The position numbers and the translations under genes were made by a program. Below, in pieces: positions 1-7,716 of a DNA stretch of 20,048 nt. This DNA comes from a virus. The stretch's first letter is position 1. Each line of letters starts with the position of its first letter. The stretch covers positions 1 through 20,048 of the IMG/VR virus record IMGVR_UViG_3300023172_000262; one strand, written 5' to 3'. The notes under the pieces are model-generated. The model was not told where the DNA came from. It searched no databases and was given only the letters and a program-made list of their open reading frames with translations.

Positions 1-1194
1 TTTTGGATTAGTAATTTTCTTCCAACCTACTTTTGTTTTTACTAAAACATTATCTGCTGTTTTAAAATCTACTCCAGCAGAACCAGTAGCCTCCGCAACC
101 TCTTTTTTGTGTTTTTGTATTAACATATATGACATATTAGCAGAAATAATAAGTAAAACTGCCAACGGATCAAATACAAATATGATCGCAATTATAACCC
201 ACCTAACTGCGTTTTCTAATATGTCTGTGTTCGCCTCTTGTCCATATATCATCTCTGCAATATATTTAAGTGGTCCAACTTCCGCTTCCAATTTACGATA
301 AGTTGACTCTAACTCAAATTTTTCAGAATTCAATTTTGTGATTTCATCTTCAGATGTTATTATGGTCGATTGCAATCTTTCTATTCTAACGGTATCGGTC
401 TCATCTAAACCGTCTGTAGTGATTCTCACCCTAAGTCTATCAATTAATTCTTGACTCTTGCTCAATTGTTCTGTTTCTTTTGAACGCAATTCAGTAATCT
501 TGGCACGGGCAACATCCAAAACATCATCAACCCTACCTTCTTCTCTTTCCCTATACTCAGTGACCTTTTTGGCGGTTTCTGGACCATATTTACCATCTGG
601 TAGAGTACCAATCAAAGATTGTAATGAACGAATGTCATTGTTTCTCACATATTCTTCTAATAAATCTAAGTTTTCATTAGCAGAATTTATTATTTCATTT
701 TGTTCGTCCACTAACTTTTGAAAGTTGGTTTGTACAGTTTCTATACGTTCTTCTTCTGCCGAAATTTGTTCATTAATTTCTTTGTTTTTAGTTATATCTT
801 TGTTTTCTAACTTTTCAATATTTTCTTCTGATGTTGATATTAAAGTGGACAACCGTATTATCTTACGATCAATCTGTTCTATTTTCGCAATATTTTCTTC
901 GGCCTCGGCAGTTTGTTCTATGTGCGCAGAAGATAAGAATCCAAAAATACCCATACTAGTTATTAGCATCAAAACTATAACGGCGGATGTAAGATAAATT
1001 TTAAGTAATCTTGGCGCAACATTCCAATGTCTGTGAAGCCAGACAGCGGTAACAAGTTTACCAACCTCAAGGACACCACCCATGATTATGATTGGTACTA
1101 ATGCGGCCGCAAAAATCTTTGACAGGCCTATAATTGAATAATAGGCAGCAACTCCACTGATGCTGATTGCCACCAAAAATGTTAAGAGAGTCAA
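1..1194 (-). CDS. Membrane-anchored coiled-coil protein with peptidoglycan-binding-like motif, 3' end cut by window
   Basis: The frame stays open for 398 codons and runs off the window, so the C-terminus is missing. The start is TTG at 1194: a stop lies four codons upstream (1206-1204) and AGGAG (1205-1201) sits 6 nt before it; the first in-frame ATG comes only at residue 38. Residues about 3-50 and 66-90 are hydrophobic (two or three membrane segments), about 95-320 are charged and heptad-like (long coiled coil), and about 325-355 form another membrane segment. In the middle, near residues 187-212, LIGTLPDGKYGPETAKKV resembles the repeat of PG_binding_1 domains (DG-x-x-GP-x-T). It begins 2 nt after the gp59 stop, so it is probably cotranslated with gp59. 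Function unknown; a virion or envelope-associated role is only a guess. Confidence 0.8.
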   Translation of the reverse strand, partial: MTLLTFLVAISISGVAAYYSIIGLSKIFAAALVPIIIMGGVLEVGKLVTAVWLHRHWNVAPRLLKIYLTSAVIVLMLITSMGIFGFLSSAHIEQTAEAEENIAKIEQIDRKIIRLSTLISTSEENIEKLENKDITKNKEINEQISAEEERIETVQTNFQKLVDEQNEIINSANENLDLLEEYVRNNDIRSLQSLIGTLPDGKYGPETAKKVTEYREREEGRVDDVLDVARAKITELRSKETEQLSKSQELIDRLRVRITTDGLDETDTVRIERLQSTIITSEDEITKLNSEKFELESTYRKLEAEVGPLKYIAEMIYGQEANTDILENAVRWVIIAIIFVFDPLAVLLIISANMSYMLIQKHKKEVAEATGSAGVDFKTADNVLVKTKVGWKKITNPK

Positions 1195-1195
1195 T

Positions 1196-1864
1196 TTATT
1201 CTCCTAGATTATGTCCATACTCGTCATAGTAATCATCTAAGATGATATTCTTAAACAAATCTTTATAATAATCTATATTTATGTTCAAAAAGACAGAATA
1301 ATTTTTACACTTCTTTTTAAACATAGGAAAGTAAATAGAATCACTTATTTTTTCTTCTTGTGTGTTTAATATGTCAAACATTTCATCAAAGATAATGAAA
1401 GTTTCCAAAGATATTTCACCCAAGTTTTCCATTTTCATAATAAATGGATATTGTCCTTTTATAGATTTGAAAATATTATCAAATCTTAAATCATTTTCTA
1501 CTGCCTTGTTTATAATTTTATAAACATCTTCTTTAAAATTATAAGACATACTCTGAACTCTACGTTTCCATTGTTTATACGATTCGAGAGTTTCGTCGTC
1601 TAATAAGTTACCTGTCCACATATACTCACTATTTAAATTAAGGTAAGTTGCAAGTAAAAATTCTTCAAGTTCTTTTTTCGTAAATCTACGAGAAAGTTCT
1701 TGAAAGGTAGATTTATCTTGTCTCTTATGAAACGCAGATTCTTTTAGGCTAGTTTTTCCTTTATATTGTTTATAATCATAATCGCCTTGGAAATGAGATT
1801 TCATTGCTACATATATTTTAAAGGCTTCGAAATCATCCATCTTTCTACTCGACAATATCATCAT
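1196..1864 (-). CDS. 59: gp59-like loader of replicative helicase
   Basis: This 222-residue protein resembles T4 gp59 (217 aa), which loads the gp41 helicase onto forked or gp32-coated DNA. What I recognise is the collinear pattern: FKIYVAMKSHFQGDYD near residue 15, a KRQDKSTFQELS segment near 48, MWTGNLLDDETLESYKQW near 81, then FKEDVYKI and SLETFIIFDE, each matching the T4 protein in order and spacing. The start overlaps the gp33 stop as ATGA, and no clear Shine-Dalgarno is visible, so translation is probably coupled to gp33. A second ATG follows directly. The 59-33 neighbourhood is the same as in T4. Confidence is high for family; helicase partner is outside the window. Confidence 0.88.
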   Translation of the reverse strand: MMILSSRKMDDFEAFKIYVAMKSHFQGDYDYKQYKGKTSLKESAFHKRQDKSTFQELSRRFTKKELEEFLLATYLNLNSEYMWTGNLLDDETLESYKQWKRRVQSMSYNFKEDVYKIINKAVENDLRFDNIFKSIKGQYPFIMKMENLGEISLETFIIFDEMFDILNTQEEKISDSIYFPMFKKKCKNYSVFLNINIDYYKDLFKNIILDDYYDEYGHNLGE

Positions 1865-2085
1865 AGTGGTAATCGTGTTACAGTTTTAGGAATCATATTT
1901 AGATTTTCGGCTTCGTATTGTATTTTCTCTTTTAAATTAGATGAAACCAATTTAGATACAGATTCTACATCCAAATCATTTTCTTCGCAATACTCTAGAA
2001 TTGCCTCGATATAAGACAATCCAAATTCTTTTGCATATTTTTCTATTTCATTACAGAATTCTTTAGTACTTTTCACATTTAACAT
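1861..2085 (-). CDS. 33: gp33-like late-transcription co-activator
   Basis: This 74-residue acidic protein resembles the conserved C-terminal half of T4 gp33 (112 aa), which links RNA polymerase to the sliding clamp for late transcription. Matching blocks are AKEFGLSYIEAILEYCEEN (residues 18-36) and the following EKIQYEAENLNMIP segment. The N-terminal portion of T4 gp33 is missing, as expected for a shorter marine homologue. The start ATG follows AGGAG by 6 nt. It overlaps gp59 by 4 nt. The presence of T4-type late promoters (TATAAATA) elsewhere in the window fits its role. Confidence 0.85.
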   Translation of the reverse strand: MLNVKSTKEFCNEIEKYAKEFGLSYIEAILEYCEENDLDVESVSKLVSSNLKEKIQYEAENLNMIPKTVTRLPL

Positions 2086-2094
2086 AAAAATCTC

Positions 2095-2577
2095 CTACTT
2101 TCCTTTTATTCTATAAAAAATGTGAGAACCAATTTGAGTTATTCTATCAAGTGTTGGAGCCCAATAAGGTTTTACATATGTCGCATGATAATGTGTTGCA
2201 CCTTCGGTTATTCCAATATATTCACCATGAATATAAAAGTCCCTAGCATATTTTCTAGATTTTTCCCACGAATCAGAATTAGAAGGAACATCTGATTTAC
2301 CATCACAATACCAACTAAACTGACAAGTTCTTTTTCCTACTTCATATCCGTCATGCACAACTCCACATATTGTGTTTGGATACTTAGAATGATTAACTCG
2401 ATTTAAAACAACATCTGAAACAGCCATCGCATCTGCAAGAGATGAGGCATGTGTCTCAAAGTAAATATTCAGTGCCAAACATTCTATTGACTTTTCGTCT
2501 TCTATAGTATAAGGACCAGTAGCATTACTACTACTGGCCAAACTTCCTACGACTAATGCAAGGATTAGTTTTTTCAT
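2095..2577 (-). CDS. Exported SleB/CwlJ-type cell-wall hydrolase
   Basis: The start is placed at the ATG at 2577 because it begins a good signal peptide (MKK, hydrophobic stretch, then SSSNA); an ATG 45 nt upstream has no ribosome site and would put charged residues before the signal. The mature part carries the Hydrolase_2 (SleB/CwlJ) pattern: ALNIYFE (Glu41 the probable catalytic acid), AVSDVVLNRV, YPNTICGVV, and CQFSWYCDGK. This family cuts peptidoglycan glycan strands. Length 160 aa is normal for a bare catalytic domain. The signal peptide means it is sent to the periplasm, unlike the cytoplasmic M15 endolysin at 11947, so this phage carries two different wall enzymes. It has its own sigma70-like promoter at 2613-2641. 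Confidence 0.88.
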   Translation of the reverse strand: MKKLILALVVGSLASSSNATGPYTIEDEKSIECLALNIYFETHASSLADAMAVSDVVLNRVNHSKYPNTICGVVHDGYEVGKRTCQFSWYCDGKSDVPSNSDSWEKSRKYARDFYIHGEYIGITEGATHYHATYVKPYWAPTLDRITQIGSHIFYRIKGK

Positions 2578-2612
2578 TTTACTGCTCTCATTTGTTATTT
2601 CGTATGAGAACA

Positions 2613-2641
2613 AATCTAACATATTATTTCGAATATGTCAA
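2613..2641 (-). promoter_or_regulatory. Sigma70-like promoter of the cell-wall hydrolase gene
   Basis: TTGACA at 2641-2636, 17-nt spacer, TAGATT at 2618-2613 (4 of 6 to TATAAT). The RNA would start near 2606, and its first bases can fold (TCTCAT with ATGAGA) around the region just before the start codon. Confidence 0.6.
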
Positions 2642-2652
2642 GCTGTATTAAG

Positions 2653-2874
2653 TTAGTCTTTTTTAGAAACAAAAGAATACATTTCTTTTGCTTTTTCCAT
2701 TAGTTCATCCATAGAATAAGGTTGGCAAGATTTGTGAAATTCTTCAGCCGTTGCTTTATTTGCCTCGAACTGCTGTCTCCAAAAGTCCATATTAATTTGG
2801 TACTGTTGATCCATGTAGTCTTTTGCAAGTTTGAGCATATCTGCTCTGATTTCAAATGGGTTTTTGTTTGACAT
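2653..2874 (-). CDS. Small conserved phage protein, function unknown
   Basis: 73 residues starting MSNKNPFEIRADML. The ATG at 2874 follows AGGAG (2885-2881) by 6 nt, which settles the start; a further upstream in-frame TTG is part of the promoter region. The protein is mostly helical with many Gln, Met and aromatic residues (YMDQQYQINMDFWRQQ) and no Cys pair, signal peptide or membrane segment. Similar small proteins starting NPFEIR are, as far as I recall, common in T4-like marine phages, but without a known job. A late-type promoter lies just upstream. Confidence 0.75.
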   Translation of the reverse strand: MSNKNPFEIRADMLKLAKDYMDQQYQINMDFWRQQFEANKATAEEFHKSCQPYSMDELMEKAKEMYSFVSKKD

Positions 2875-2905
2875 TTTTTTCTCCTGTGTTGTGTGTGTCA
2901 AATTG

Positions 2906-2913
2906 TATTTATC
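2906..2913 (-). promoter_or_regulatory. Late-type promoter GATAAATA
   Basis: GATAAATA differs from the T4 late consensus TATAAATA at the first base. It lies about 35 nt upstream of the small gene starting at 2874. It also overlaps the 3' end of the neighbouring gene at 2909. Confidence 0.5.
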
Positions 2914-3160
2914 GCCTTTCTAATTCCGAAATTCTTTTTTCCAAAGAATCTATCTGATATGCGATATTCGGATACTTTTTGCGCCATGCATTTTCAGTAT
3001 CCAGAATCTTTAAGTTATATCTATCCGCGGCCCAATCGTAAAATTGTTCCATTTTTTTATAGAACCATTTTCCCATTTTTGTATTTTCAAACCATGCGTT
3101 TGTAGCTCCGCCCAAAATACTTCCTGCGATTGCAGATAATGCCCAAAACCATAAAGTCAT
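2909..3160 (-). CDS. Small membrane-anchored protein with C-terminal coiled coil
   Basis: 83 residues. A hydrophobic, Gly/Ala-rich N-terminal segment (about residues 2-22, with AGSILGGA) is followed by a charged helical body and a short C-terminal heptad region (IDSLEKRISELERR). The ATG overlaps the stop of the nuclease gene as ATGA, and GGAG lies 8 nt upstream. Topology is most simply one membrane helix with a cytoplasmic tail. No family with known function was recognised; holin or spanin roles cannot be supported. Confidence 0.78.
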   Translation of the reverse strand: MTLWFWALSAIAGSILGGATNAWFENTKMGKWFYKKMEQFYDWAADRYNLKILDTENAWRKKYPNIAYQIDSLEKRISELERR

Positions 3161-3834
3161 TTTATATTCTCCATGTATTCTGTTACCATATCTCTCATTT
3201 GCATTATGTGTTTATCTCTTTTAGATGTAAACACTTCTGGTTCATCAGAACCATCTACCGCAGCGATGATAACGAGATTATTTATAGGAATTTTATATCT
3301 TTCCTCAAACATTACCGCATATGCGGAGGCCTGTCTAAAATATTTTTCTAGTTTCCCGTATGGATCGCCTTTCATTGATTGTCTCGAAGTTTTAAAGTCG
3401 ATGATAGATAACTTGCCGTCAAACTTGGCGACACAATCGACCGTGCCAGCAAGTTCTAAATGATCTGAATACATGGATTGTTCTTGCAAGTGAATATCGT
3501 CTACTGATTCGTCCAATACTGGTTTTAGTATTCTAAAGAGTTCCATATCAGTAGGTAAAAGTTTTTTAAAATCTATATCAACATTATTTAAATAATCTTC
3601 ACAAAGATGGTGGACAGCCGTACCTCGTCTGGCCGCCTGAGTTGTTATCTTATTTGCAGTCTCTGCACCAACTCTTTCTCTCCACTGTTTTATACCCTTT
3701 GCAGAAAACCAGCCAAGTACAGTTGTCACCGAAGGATATTTGTTGCCTTCTGGTGTAACGTACATACGTTTACCGTTAACATTTTCTGTGATTAGTTTAG
3801 AATGTTCAAGATTCAAATCAACATGATTAAACAT
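3157..3834 (-). CDS. PD-(D/E)XK nuclease (RecB/Cas4-like exonuclease fold)
   Basis: 225 residues. The active-site signature of the PDDEXK superfamily is intact: HH in GTAVHHLCED (75-76), Glu118, GTVDC with Asp133, IIDFKTS with Asp146 and Lys148, and the RQASAYA motif near 168-174. This is the single-domain layout of T4-like marine-phage exonucleases, related to lambda-exonuclease and RecB nuclease domains. It likely trims or degrades DNA, either host DNA or recombination ends; which one is not visible here. Weak ribosome site (AAAG) before the ATG. It is upstream of, and overlaps, a small membrane protein gene. Confidence 0.85.
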   Translation of the reverse strand: MFNHVDLNLEHSKLITENVNGKRMYVTPEGNKYPSVTTVLGWFSAKGIKQWRERVGAETANKITTQAARRGTAVHHLCEDYLNNVDIDFKKLLPTDMELFRILKPVLDESVDDIHLQEQSMYSDHLELAGTVDCVAKFDGKLSIIDFKTSRQSMKGDPYGKLEKYFRQASAYAVMFEERYKIPINNLVIIAAVDGSDEPEVFTSKRDKHIMQMRDMVTEYMENIK

Positions 3835-3844
3835 AAATTACTTT

Positions 3845-4744
3845 CTACTTGTCTTTCATTCCCATAAGTTGAGATAATGTCTTACCTCTTGGAATTTTTT
3901 TCATTATCATATCATACAGTTTTTGTTTGATTGCAGCACCCTGCAACTGACCACCAGGCCCCTTTTTGATATCTTTCAACATAGGTTTGCCTTCTTTTTT
4001 CACTGTGGTATATTCAAAGTCTTTGACTGTGAGATTACCTTTTGCGTTTTTAATAGGATTACCTTGTTGATCCGTATAAAATACTGTATGTTCCTTTCCA
4101 CCCATAATAACATGAACAGAACCATCCATTCCAGATGGCAATCCGCCCTCAATAAAACCAAGTACAGTTTTTGCAGCACCTTCATGAGTCTGTAAAAGAA
4201 TATCATCTGGCACAACTCTTGACCTTGATTTATTTTGTTTCACTGCGACCGAATAATCAGTGAGAACCCAAACTAAATGAATGTCTTTGGGATCATACCC
4301 TACAGACAATAGTGAAGGCAATACATCTGTTATGTGTCCAACCTTTTTCATTGTAACATCAAAAACGATATTTGGCAAGCGTCCTTTTTCTAAATCTTGT
4401 AAAAGTAAGGATATTGTCTTATCCTTTAGATTTAATTCTTCTACATGTTTGTGTAGTTTAAATACATCGTCTGGATTACGCAAATCTAAATTAAGTAATT
4501 CTGGTTTTGATCTTTTGATTTCATTTATTTTAAGTAATAGTCTTTTCCATTCATCAACATCTCTTACTTTAAATTTTTCGCCTTGCATAAAATTAGCAAG
4601 ACTAAATCCTTTACCAGAACCAGCACCACCAGCTAAAAATACAATTTGATTATATTTTGAACCTTTTCCAACAATAACTTGTTTTTCTTCTAGATATTCT
4701 TCTAGTAGCAATTCTTCTCTTATATCTACAAAACTCTTAGTCAT
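3845..4744 (-). CDS. P-loop kinase-like protein (zeta-toxin/AAA-like)
   Basis: 299 residues. A Walker A motif GGAGSGKG lies at residues 40-47, preceded by a strand (QIVFLA) and followed by a DVDEWKR segment typical of zeta-like small-molecule kinases. IVFDVTMKK near residue 127 could supply the Walker B strand, and the Arg/Lys-rich KSRSRVVPDD near 172 could be the lid. The C-terminal 90 residues hold a beta-rich part (HVIMGGKEHTVFYTDQQGNP) and a basic tail not usual in zeta kinases. The start shares its A with the upstream stop (TGATG). Substrate unknown; nucleotide or sugar-nucleotide phosphorylation is possible. Confidence 0.72.
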   Translation of the reverse strand: MTKSFVDIREELLLEEYLEEKQVIVGKGSKYNQIVFLAGGAGSGKGFSLANFMQGEKFKVRDVDEWKRLLLKINEIKRSKPELLNLDLRNPDDVFKLHKHVEELNLKDKTISLLLQDLEKGRLPNIVFDVTMKKVGHITDVLPSLLSVGYDPKDIHLVWVLTDYSVAVKQNKSRSRVVPDDILLQTHEGAAKTVLGFIEGGLPSGMDGSVHVIMGGKEHTVFYTDQQGNPIKNAKGNLTVKDFEYTTVKKEGKPMLKDIKKGPGGQLQGAAIKQKLYDMIMKKIPRGKTLSQLMGMKDK

Positions 4745-5181
4745 CAGTTATTTCCGTTCTTAATTTCTTGTATTGCTTCTGCATTCTTATTTATATTTTG
4801 ATTTTGTCCTAAATCTATCAGATGTTGTAATTTTCTGGCCTTTTCTGCATCACTATCAAGATGCAAGTCTTTATTAATTATTTTTTCAAGTTTCAAAAAA
4901 GGAATTCTAGAATTTGGGACGTATCTCCAAGTATATCCCCTGTCACTATAAACACCAAATACAGTTTCCATCGCACCTATTTTTACAATAATTGCCTCTG
5001 CACCATCTAATAAAACTTTATCGCCTTCGTTAAAGGAGTTGTTCATTTTGAACGTGAACCCCTTAACGAATGCGTCTACAAAATTTTTAACCCAAAGGGC
5101 AATAATAAGAGATAAGAGTACTCCTATCCATGGCAACAATAGGTTTGTTAAATCCATAGATAAAGAATTTAAATCTGACAT
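4744..5181 (-). CDS. Short MscS-like mechanosensitive channel domain protein
   Basis: 145 residues. One strong membrane helix (about 14-32) is followed by a second amphipathic segment (VKNFVDAFVKGFTFKMN) and a beta-domain like that of MscS: FNEGDKVLLDGAEAIIVKIG, then VFGVYSDRGYTWRYVPNSRI. Full-size MscS has about 286 residues with three membrane helices and a large C-terminal cage; here only one helix and the beta-domain remain, with a polar Asn-rich tail. AGGAGGT before the ATG is the strongest ribosome site in this stretch. It may form a minimal oligomeric pore or interfere with host channels; both are inference. Confidence 0.72.
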   Translation of the reverse strand: MSDLNSLSMDLTNLLLPWIGVLLSLIIALWVKNFVDAFVKGFTFKMNNSFNEGDKVLLDGAEAIIVKIGAMETVFGVYSDRGYTWRYVPNSRIPFLKLEKIINKDLHLDSDAEKARKLQHLIDLGQNQNINKNAEAIQEIKNGNN

Positions 5182-5203
5182 TTCAACCTCCTAGTGGAGT
5201 TGA

Positions 5204-5533
5204 CTATTCCATAGCTACTTGCTCTTCCCCCATAATATTTTTCATTTCTTCAATACAAAAATCCATATCTTCTATCAAGGGATTTTCAATATTTAATTGC
5301 CTGTCAACTGCCGCCTGTATGTACATATTTATAAAAGATAAATCGTCTGTAATTTTTTTACTACTTACATCAAATCCATGATAACATAAAACATCACATA
5401 ACATGTATAGTAGCTCATTTGATAATTCATTTGAATATTCTATTGTATCTCTATATGCAGAAAATTTTAATCCTTTTGAATTTGCTTCTCTTTTTAATTC
5501 AAATAATTCTTTTGCGTTTATTAGATTATTCAT
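5204..5533 (-). CDS. Conserved hypothetical phage protein
   Basis: 109 residues, acidic, all-helical by appearance. It has no membrane segment, Cys motif or recognisable fold. AGGAG lies 7 nt before the ATG. The C-terminal half is rich in Glu and Met (DMDFCIEEMKNIMGEEQ). It sits between phoH and the MscS-like gene with short gaps and no promoter between them, so it belongs to the same transcript. Confidence 0.72.
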   Translation of the reverse strand: MNNLINAKELFELKREANSKGLKFSAYRDTIEYSNELSNELLYMLCDVLCYHGFDVSSKKITDDLSFINMYIQAAVDRQLNIENPLIEDMDFCIEEMKNIMGEEQVAME

Positions 5534-5548
5534 GACATTCTCCTACAA

Positions 5549-6262
5549 TTAAATTAAACCTTGTTCTGTTTTTTTGATAATATAAGATTTGACCAAATCA
5601 CTTCTCACAATATCATCTTTATTAAATTCAATAAAAGAAAATTGTTCTATTTGTTTAACAATATTGATAAACTTCATGAGTCCCTCTCTTTCATCTGAAA
5701 ATTCAAAATCACTTTGTCTAAAATCTCCACAAAAAATAACTCTACAATTATTTCCAATTCTGGTAATAATAGAATCAAGTTCGTGAAAGGTCATATTTTG
5801 ACATTCATCAATAATAATTAAAGTATCCTCAAGAGTTATCCCCCTGATATACGAAGTGGTCATAAAATTTACTATGGATTTTTTTCTGAGTAATTCGTAG
5901 GCATCTCCTCTCTGAAATAATGAGTTAAAGATAGACTTATATGGAGCCTCATAGACTTCTACTTTTTGTTCTTCGGTGCCGGGCAAGAAACCAATATCTC
6001 TAGTAGGGACAACGCTTCTTACGACTGTTAAATTTTTGTACTGTGGTGGTGGATTCATCAATTCCTGTATTGCTAAATAACAGGCAATATAACTTTTACC
6101 TGTACCAGCAAAACCATGTAAAAATAGATGTTCACCATCATTAAATTTTGTAAAAACTTTTTCTTGTGTATCTGTGATGGGTAATATTGTTTGTAGAGTA
6201 AAGTGTGATTCGTTTAGCGCAAATTTATTATTTTTTCTTTTTTTAGTTTGTGCTCTACTCAT
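5549..6262 (-). CDS. phoH: PhoH-like ATPase
   Basis: 237 residues covering the whole PhoH family domain. Walker A is GFAGTGKS at 50-57, the family motif VVRSVVPTRDIGFLPG follows near 80, and Walker B is LIIIDECQNM near 148-157; CRVIFCGDFRQSDF is the sensor-like strand. PhoH-like proteins are frequent in T4-like marine phages, where a link to phosphate stress has been proposed but not settled; RNA-related helicase or ATPase roles are also proposed. AAGGAG precedes the ATG by 9 nt. No Pho-box-like repeat was seen upstream. Confidence 0.92.
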   Translation of the reverse strand: MSRAQTKKRKNNKFALNESHFTLQTILPITDTQEKVFTKFNDGEHLFLHGFAGTGKSYIACYLAIQELMNPPPQYKNLTVVRSVVPTRDIGFLPGTEEQKVEVYEAPYKSIFNSLFQRGDAYELLRKKSIVNFMTTSYIRGITLEDTLIIIDECQNMTFHELDSIITRIGNNCRVIFCGDFRQSDFEFSDEREGLMKFINIVKQIEQFSFIEFNKDDIVRSDLVKSYIIKKTEQGLI

Positions 6263-6276
6263 TAAGTATGGCTCCT

Positions 6277-6552
6277 TTATAATTGGCTAAGTCTGCCCTC
6301 CGTCGTTTTTCCTGGCATCTTTTTCACCTTATCTAAGACTCCCTCCTTAAAGTCTCTTGGTGGTCTTCTACTATCTGCATTGCCGTGAATGAAGGGGTCT
6401 CCAAGTGAGAACGTAGAAAGGGCCTGTGAGATACAGTTTTCCTCATTACATTTTGGACATGGAGATTGTATCGGAATTTCTCTTTCCGAAAGTTTGCGAA
6501 TTTCTGTAAAAGAATGTTCGCATTTTTTACAGTTGTATGTATAAGTTGGCAT
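6277..6552 (-). CDS. FmdB-type zinc-ribbon protein
   Basis: 91 residues beginning MPTYTYNCKKCEHSF, the hallmark start of the FmdB/CxxC putative regulatory family. Two Cys pairs (CKKC and CPKC, plus a further Cys in NEENC) would bind one zinc. The ATG at 6552 has GAGG 5 nt upstream; a longer frame beginning at 6600 overlaps the lipase gene and has no ribosome site. The C-terminal half is basic and proline-rich (SRRPPRDFKEGVLDKVKK). A nucleic-acid-binding or assembly-factor role is possible. Small FmdB-like proteins are common in tailed marine phages. Confidence 0.85.
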   Translation of the reverse strand: MPTYTYNCKKCEHSFTEIRKLSEREIPIQSPCPKCNEENCISQALSTFSLGDPFIHGNADSRRPPRDFKEGVLDKVKKMPGKTTEGRLSQL

Positions 6553-6559
6553 AATAACC

Positions 6560-7333
6560 TCAAATATATTTTTTATATGTTGATAGTTTATGATCGTCAA
6601 TTAAATCCAATAATGGTCTTTTCGAAAATAAACTACCAAGTCTCGCTTTCCATCTTTTCTTTATAAAAGTAAATATACTATCTACTTTATAACATTTTTC
6701 TTGTTGTTTGTCAACATGATATAAATCTCCCATATGAGAATATAGGAATCCAAAAGGAACTGATGGCACAATATCTGCACCACATACATGTCTATATATT
6801 TTTGATTGAACATTTTTTTTATACTTTTTATTCCCAACTCTTGGTTGGCCGAAAGTATATACCTGACAAATATATTTAGACCTAGCTGCAGCGACTGTGG
6901 CAAGGGCGCCACCTAACGAATGTCCTGTTAAGTATACCACATCACCATAAGTGTGTAGTAAGTCTATATGGGTTTCTACTGACTTCCATATCTTATCCAA
7001 TCCTAATTTAAATCCCATATGGACCAACCCCTGTTTTTCTCCACCAACAGGAATTAGATTAAGATCTGTTATGATATCTTTAGGTTCCTCTGTGCCTCTA
7101 AATGCCACAATAATCGAGCCAGGCGACTTGATTATCATCGCCTCAGTTCCATCTACGTCGAAAAATTTTAATTCTGTTTTGTTGTAATTTTGTAATATAT
7201 TTCTTACAACTTTTTGATTGTCTGTCATATACACCAACTCGCATATATTGCAAAGGTGTTTTGCAGTATCTTTGTGATAAAATTCGTGCCTAGGTACAAT
7301 AGTATTTTTTGAAAAGTATTCTTGCAATTCCAT
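6560..7333 (-). CDS. Class-3 lipase-like alpha/beta hydrolase
   Basis: 257 residues. Lipase_3 hallmarks are present in order: AFRGTEEPKDIITDL (oxyanion region, about 78-92), HMGF (105-108), the nucleophile elbow GHSLGGA (Ser139), TFGQPRVGN (160-168), the acid in CGADIVP (Asp187) and a late His in DDHKLSTY (His248). The triad is therefore complete. No signal peptide is seen. The start is the second of two ATGs (7333): GGAG abuts the first ATG but lies 6 nt before the second. Substrate probably acylglycerols or phospholipids; a lysis or membrane-remodelling job is inferred. A 7-bp stem upstream can cover part of the ribosome site. Confidence 0.87.
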   Translation of the reverse strand: MELQEYFSKNTIVPRHEFYHKDTAKHLCNICELVYMTDNQKVVRNILQNYNKTELKFFDVDGTEAMIIKSPGSIIVAFRGTEEPKDIITDLNLIPVGGEKQGLVHMGFKLGLDKIWKSVETHIDLLHTYGDVVYLTGHSLGGALATVAAARSKYICQVYTFGQPRVGNKKYKKNVQSKIYRHVCGADIVPSVPFGFLYSHMGDLYHVDKQQEKCYKVDSIFTFIKKRWKARLGSLFSKRPLLDLIDDHKLSTYKKYI

Positions 7334-7335
7334 GG

Positions 7336-7378
7336 CCATCTCCGCACAAAGACATAATTCTATTTTTATTTAGTGCGG
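7336..7378 (-). promoter_or_regulatory. Hairpin overlapping ribosome site of the lipase gene
   Basis: TCCGCAC and GTGCGGA form a 7-bp stem with a 20-30 nt AT-rich loop. The 3' arm contains the GGA of the GGAG ribosome site, so folding would limit translation of the lipase. No U-run follows, so it is not a terminator. Confidence 0.45.
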
Positions 7379-7392
7379 AAATTTTTTCAAAA

Positions 7393-7692
7393 CTACTGTT
7401 TTGGGAAGTTTATTACGTTTTCTCCAACTGATTTTTTTGTCTCATCAGATTTAACAACAGATAGTAAATCTTGTATCAAAGCATCAAGTTTTTCATCTGG
7501 CCATTCTGTGGTTATATTACCGACACAATCGGAAACTGTAATGAAAGTATCTTCATCATCAAATTCATATTCTGTAAATTCATCATAATCGATGATATCT
7601 ACTTTACTTTCAATATTTTCTAATCTTTCGTTCATTTCATCCAACTGTGTGCAGATATTAATTAACGCTTCTTCGATTTTTCTGTATGACAT
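7393..7692 (-). CDS. Small acidic coiled-coil protein, function unknown
   Basis: 99 residues from MSYRKIEEAL. GGAG lies 6 nt before this ATG; an ATG 12 nt earlier overlaps the ribosome site and is unlikely. The N-terminal 35 residues are a heptad helix (LDEMNERLENIESKVD), followed by a very acidic stretch (DYDEFTEYEFDDEDTF). Such strongly acidic phage proteins may mimic DNA, but nothing specific supports that here. It has its own promoter with TTGACA and TATATT, so it can be made early. Confidence 0.7.
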   Translation of the reverse strand: MSYRKIEEALINICTQLDEMNERLENIESKVDIIDYDEFTEYEFDDEDTFITVSDCVGNITTEWPDEKLDALIQDLLSVVKSDETKKSVGENVINFPKQ

Positions 7693-7716
7693 GCGAATCT
7701 CCATATAATTAATATT

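Noticed and set aside
107-997. Three plus-strand frames starting at 107, 458 and 725
   Set aside because: They lie opposite the long minus-strand coiled-coil gene, have no ribosome sites and give unnatural Ser/Phe-rich proteins.
6700-6720. TTGACA inside the lipase gene
   Set aside because: The nearest TATAAA is only 14 nt away, and it is in coding sequence.
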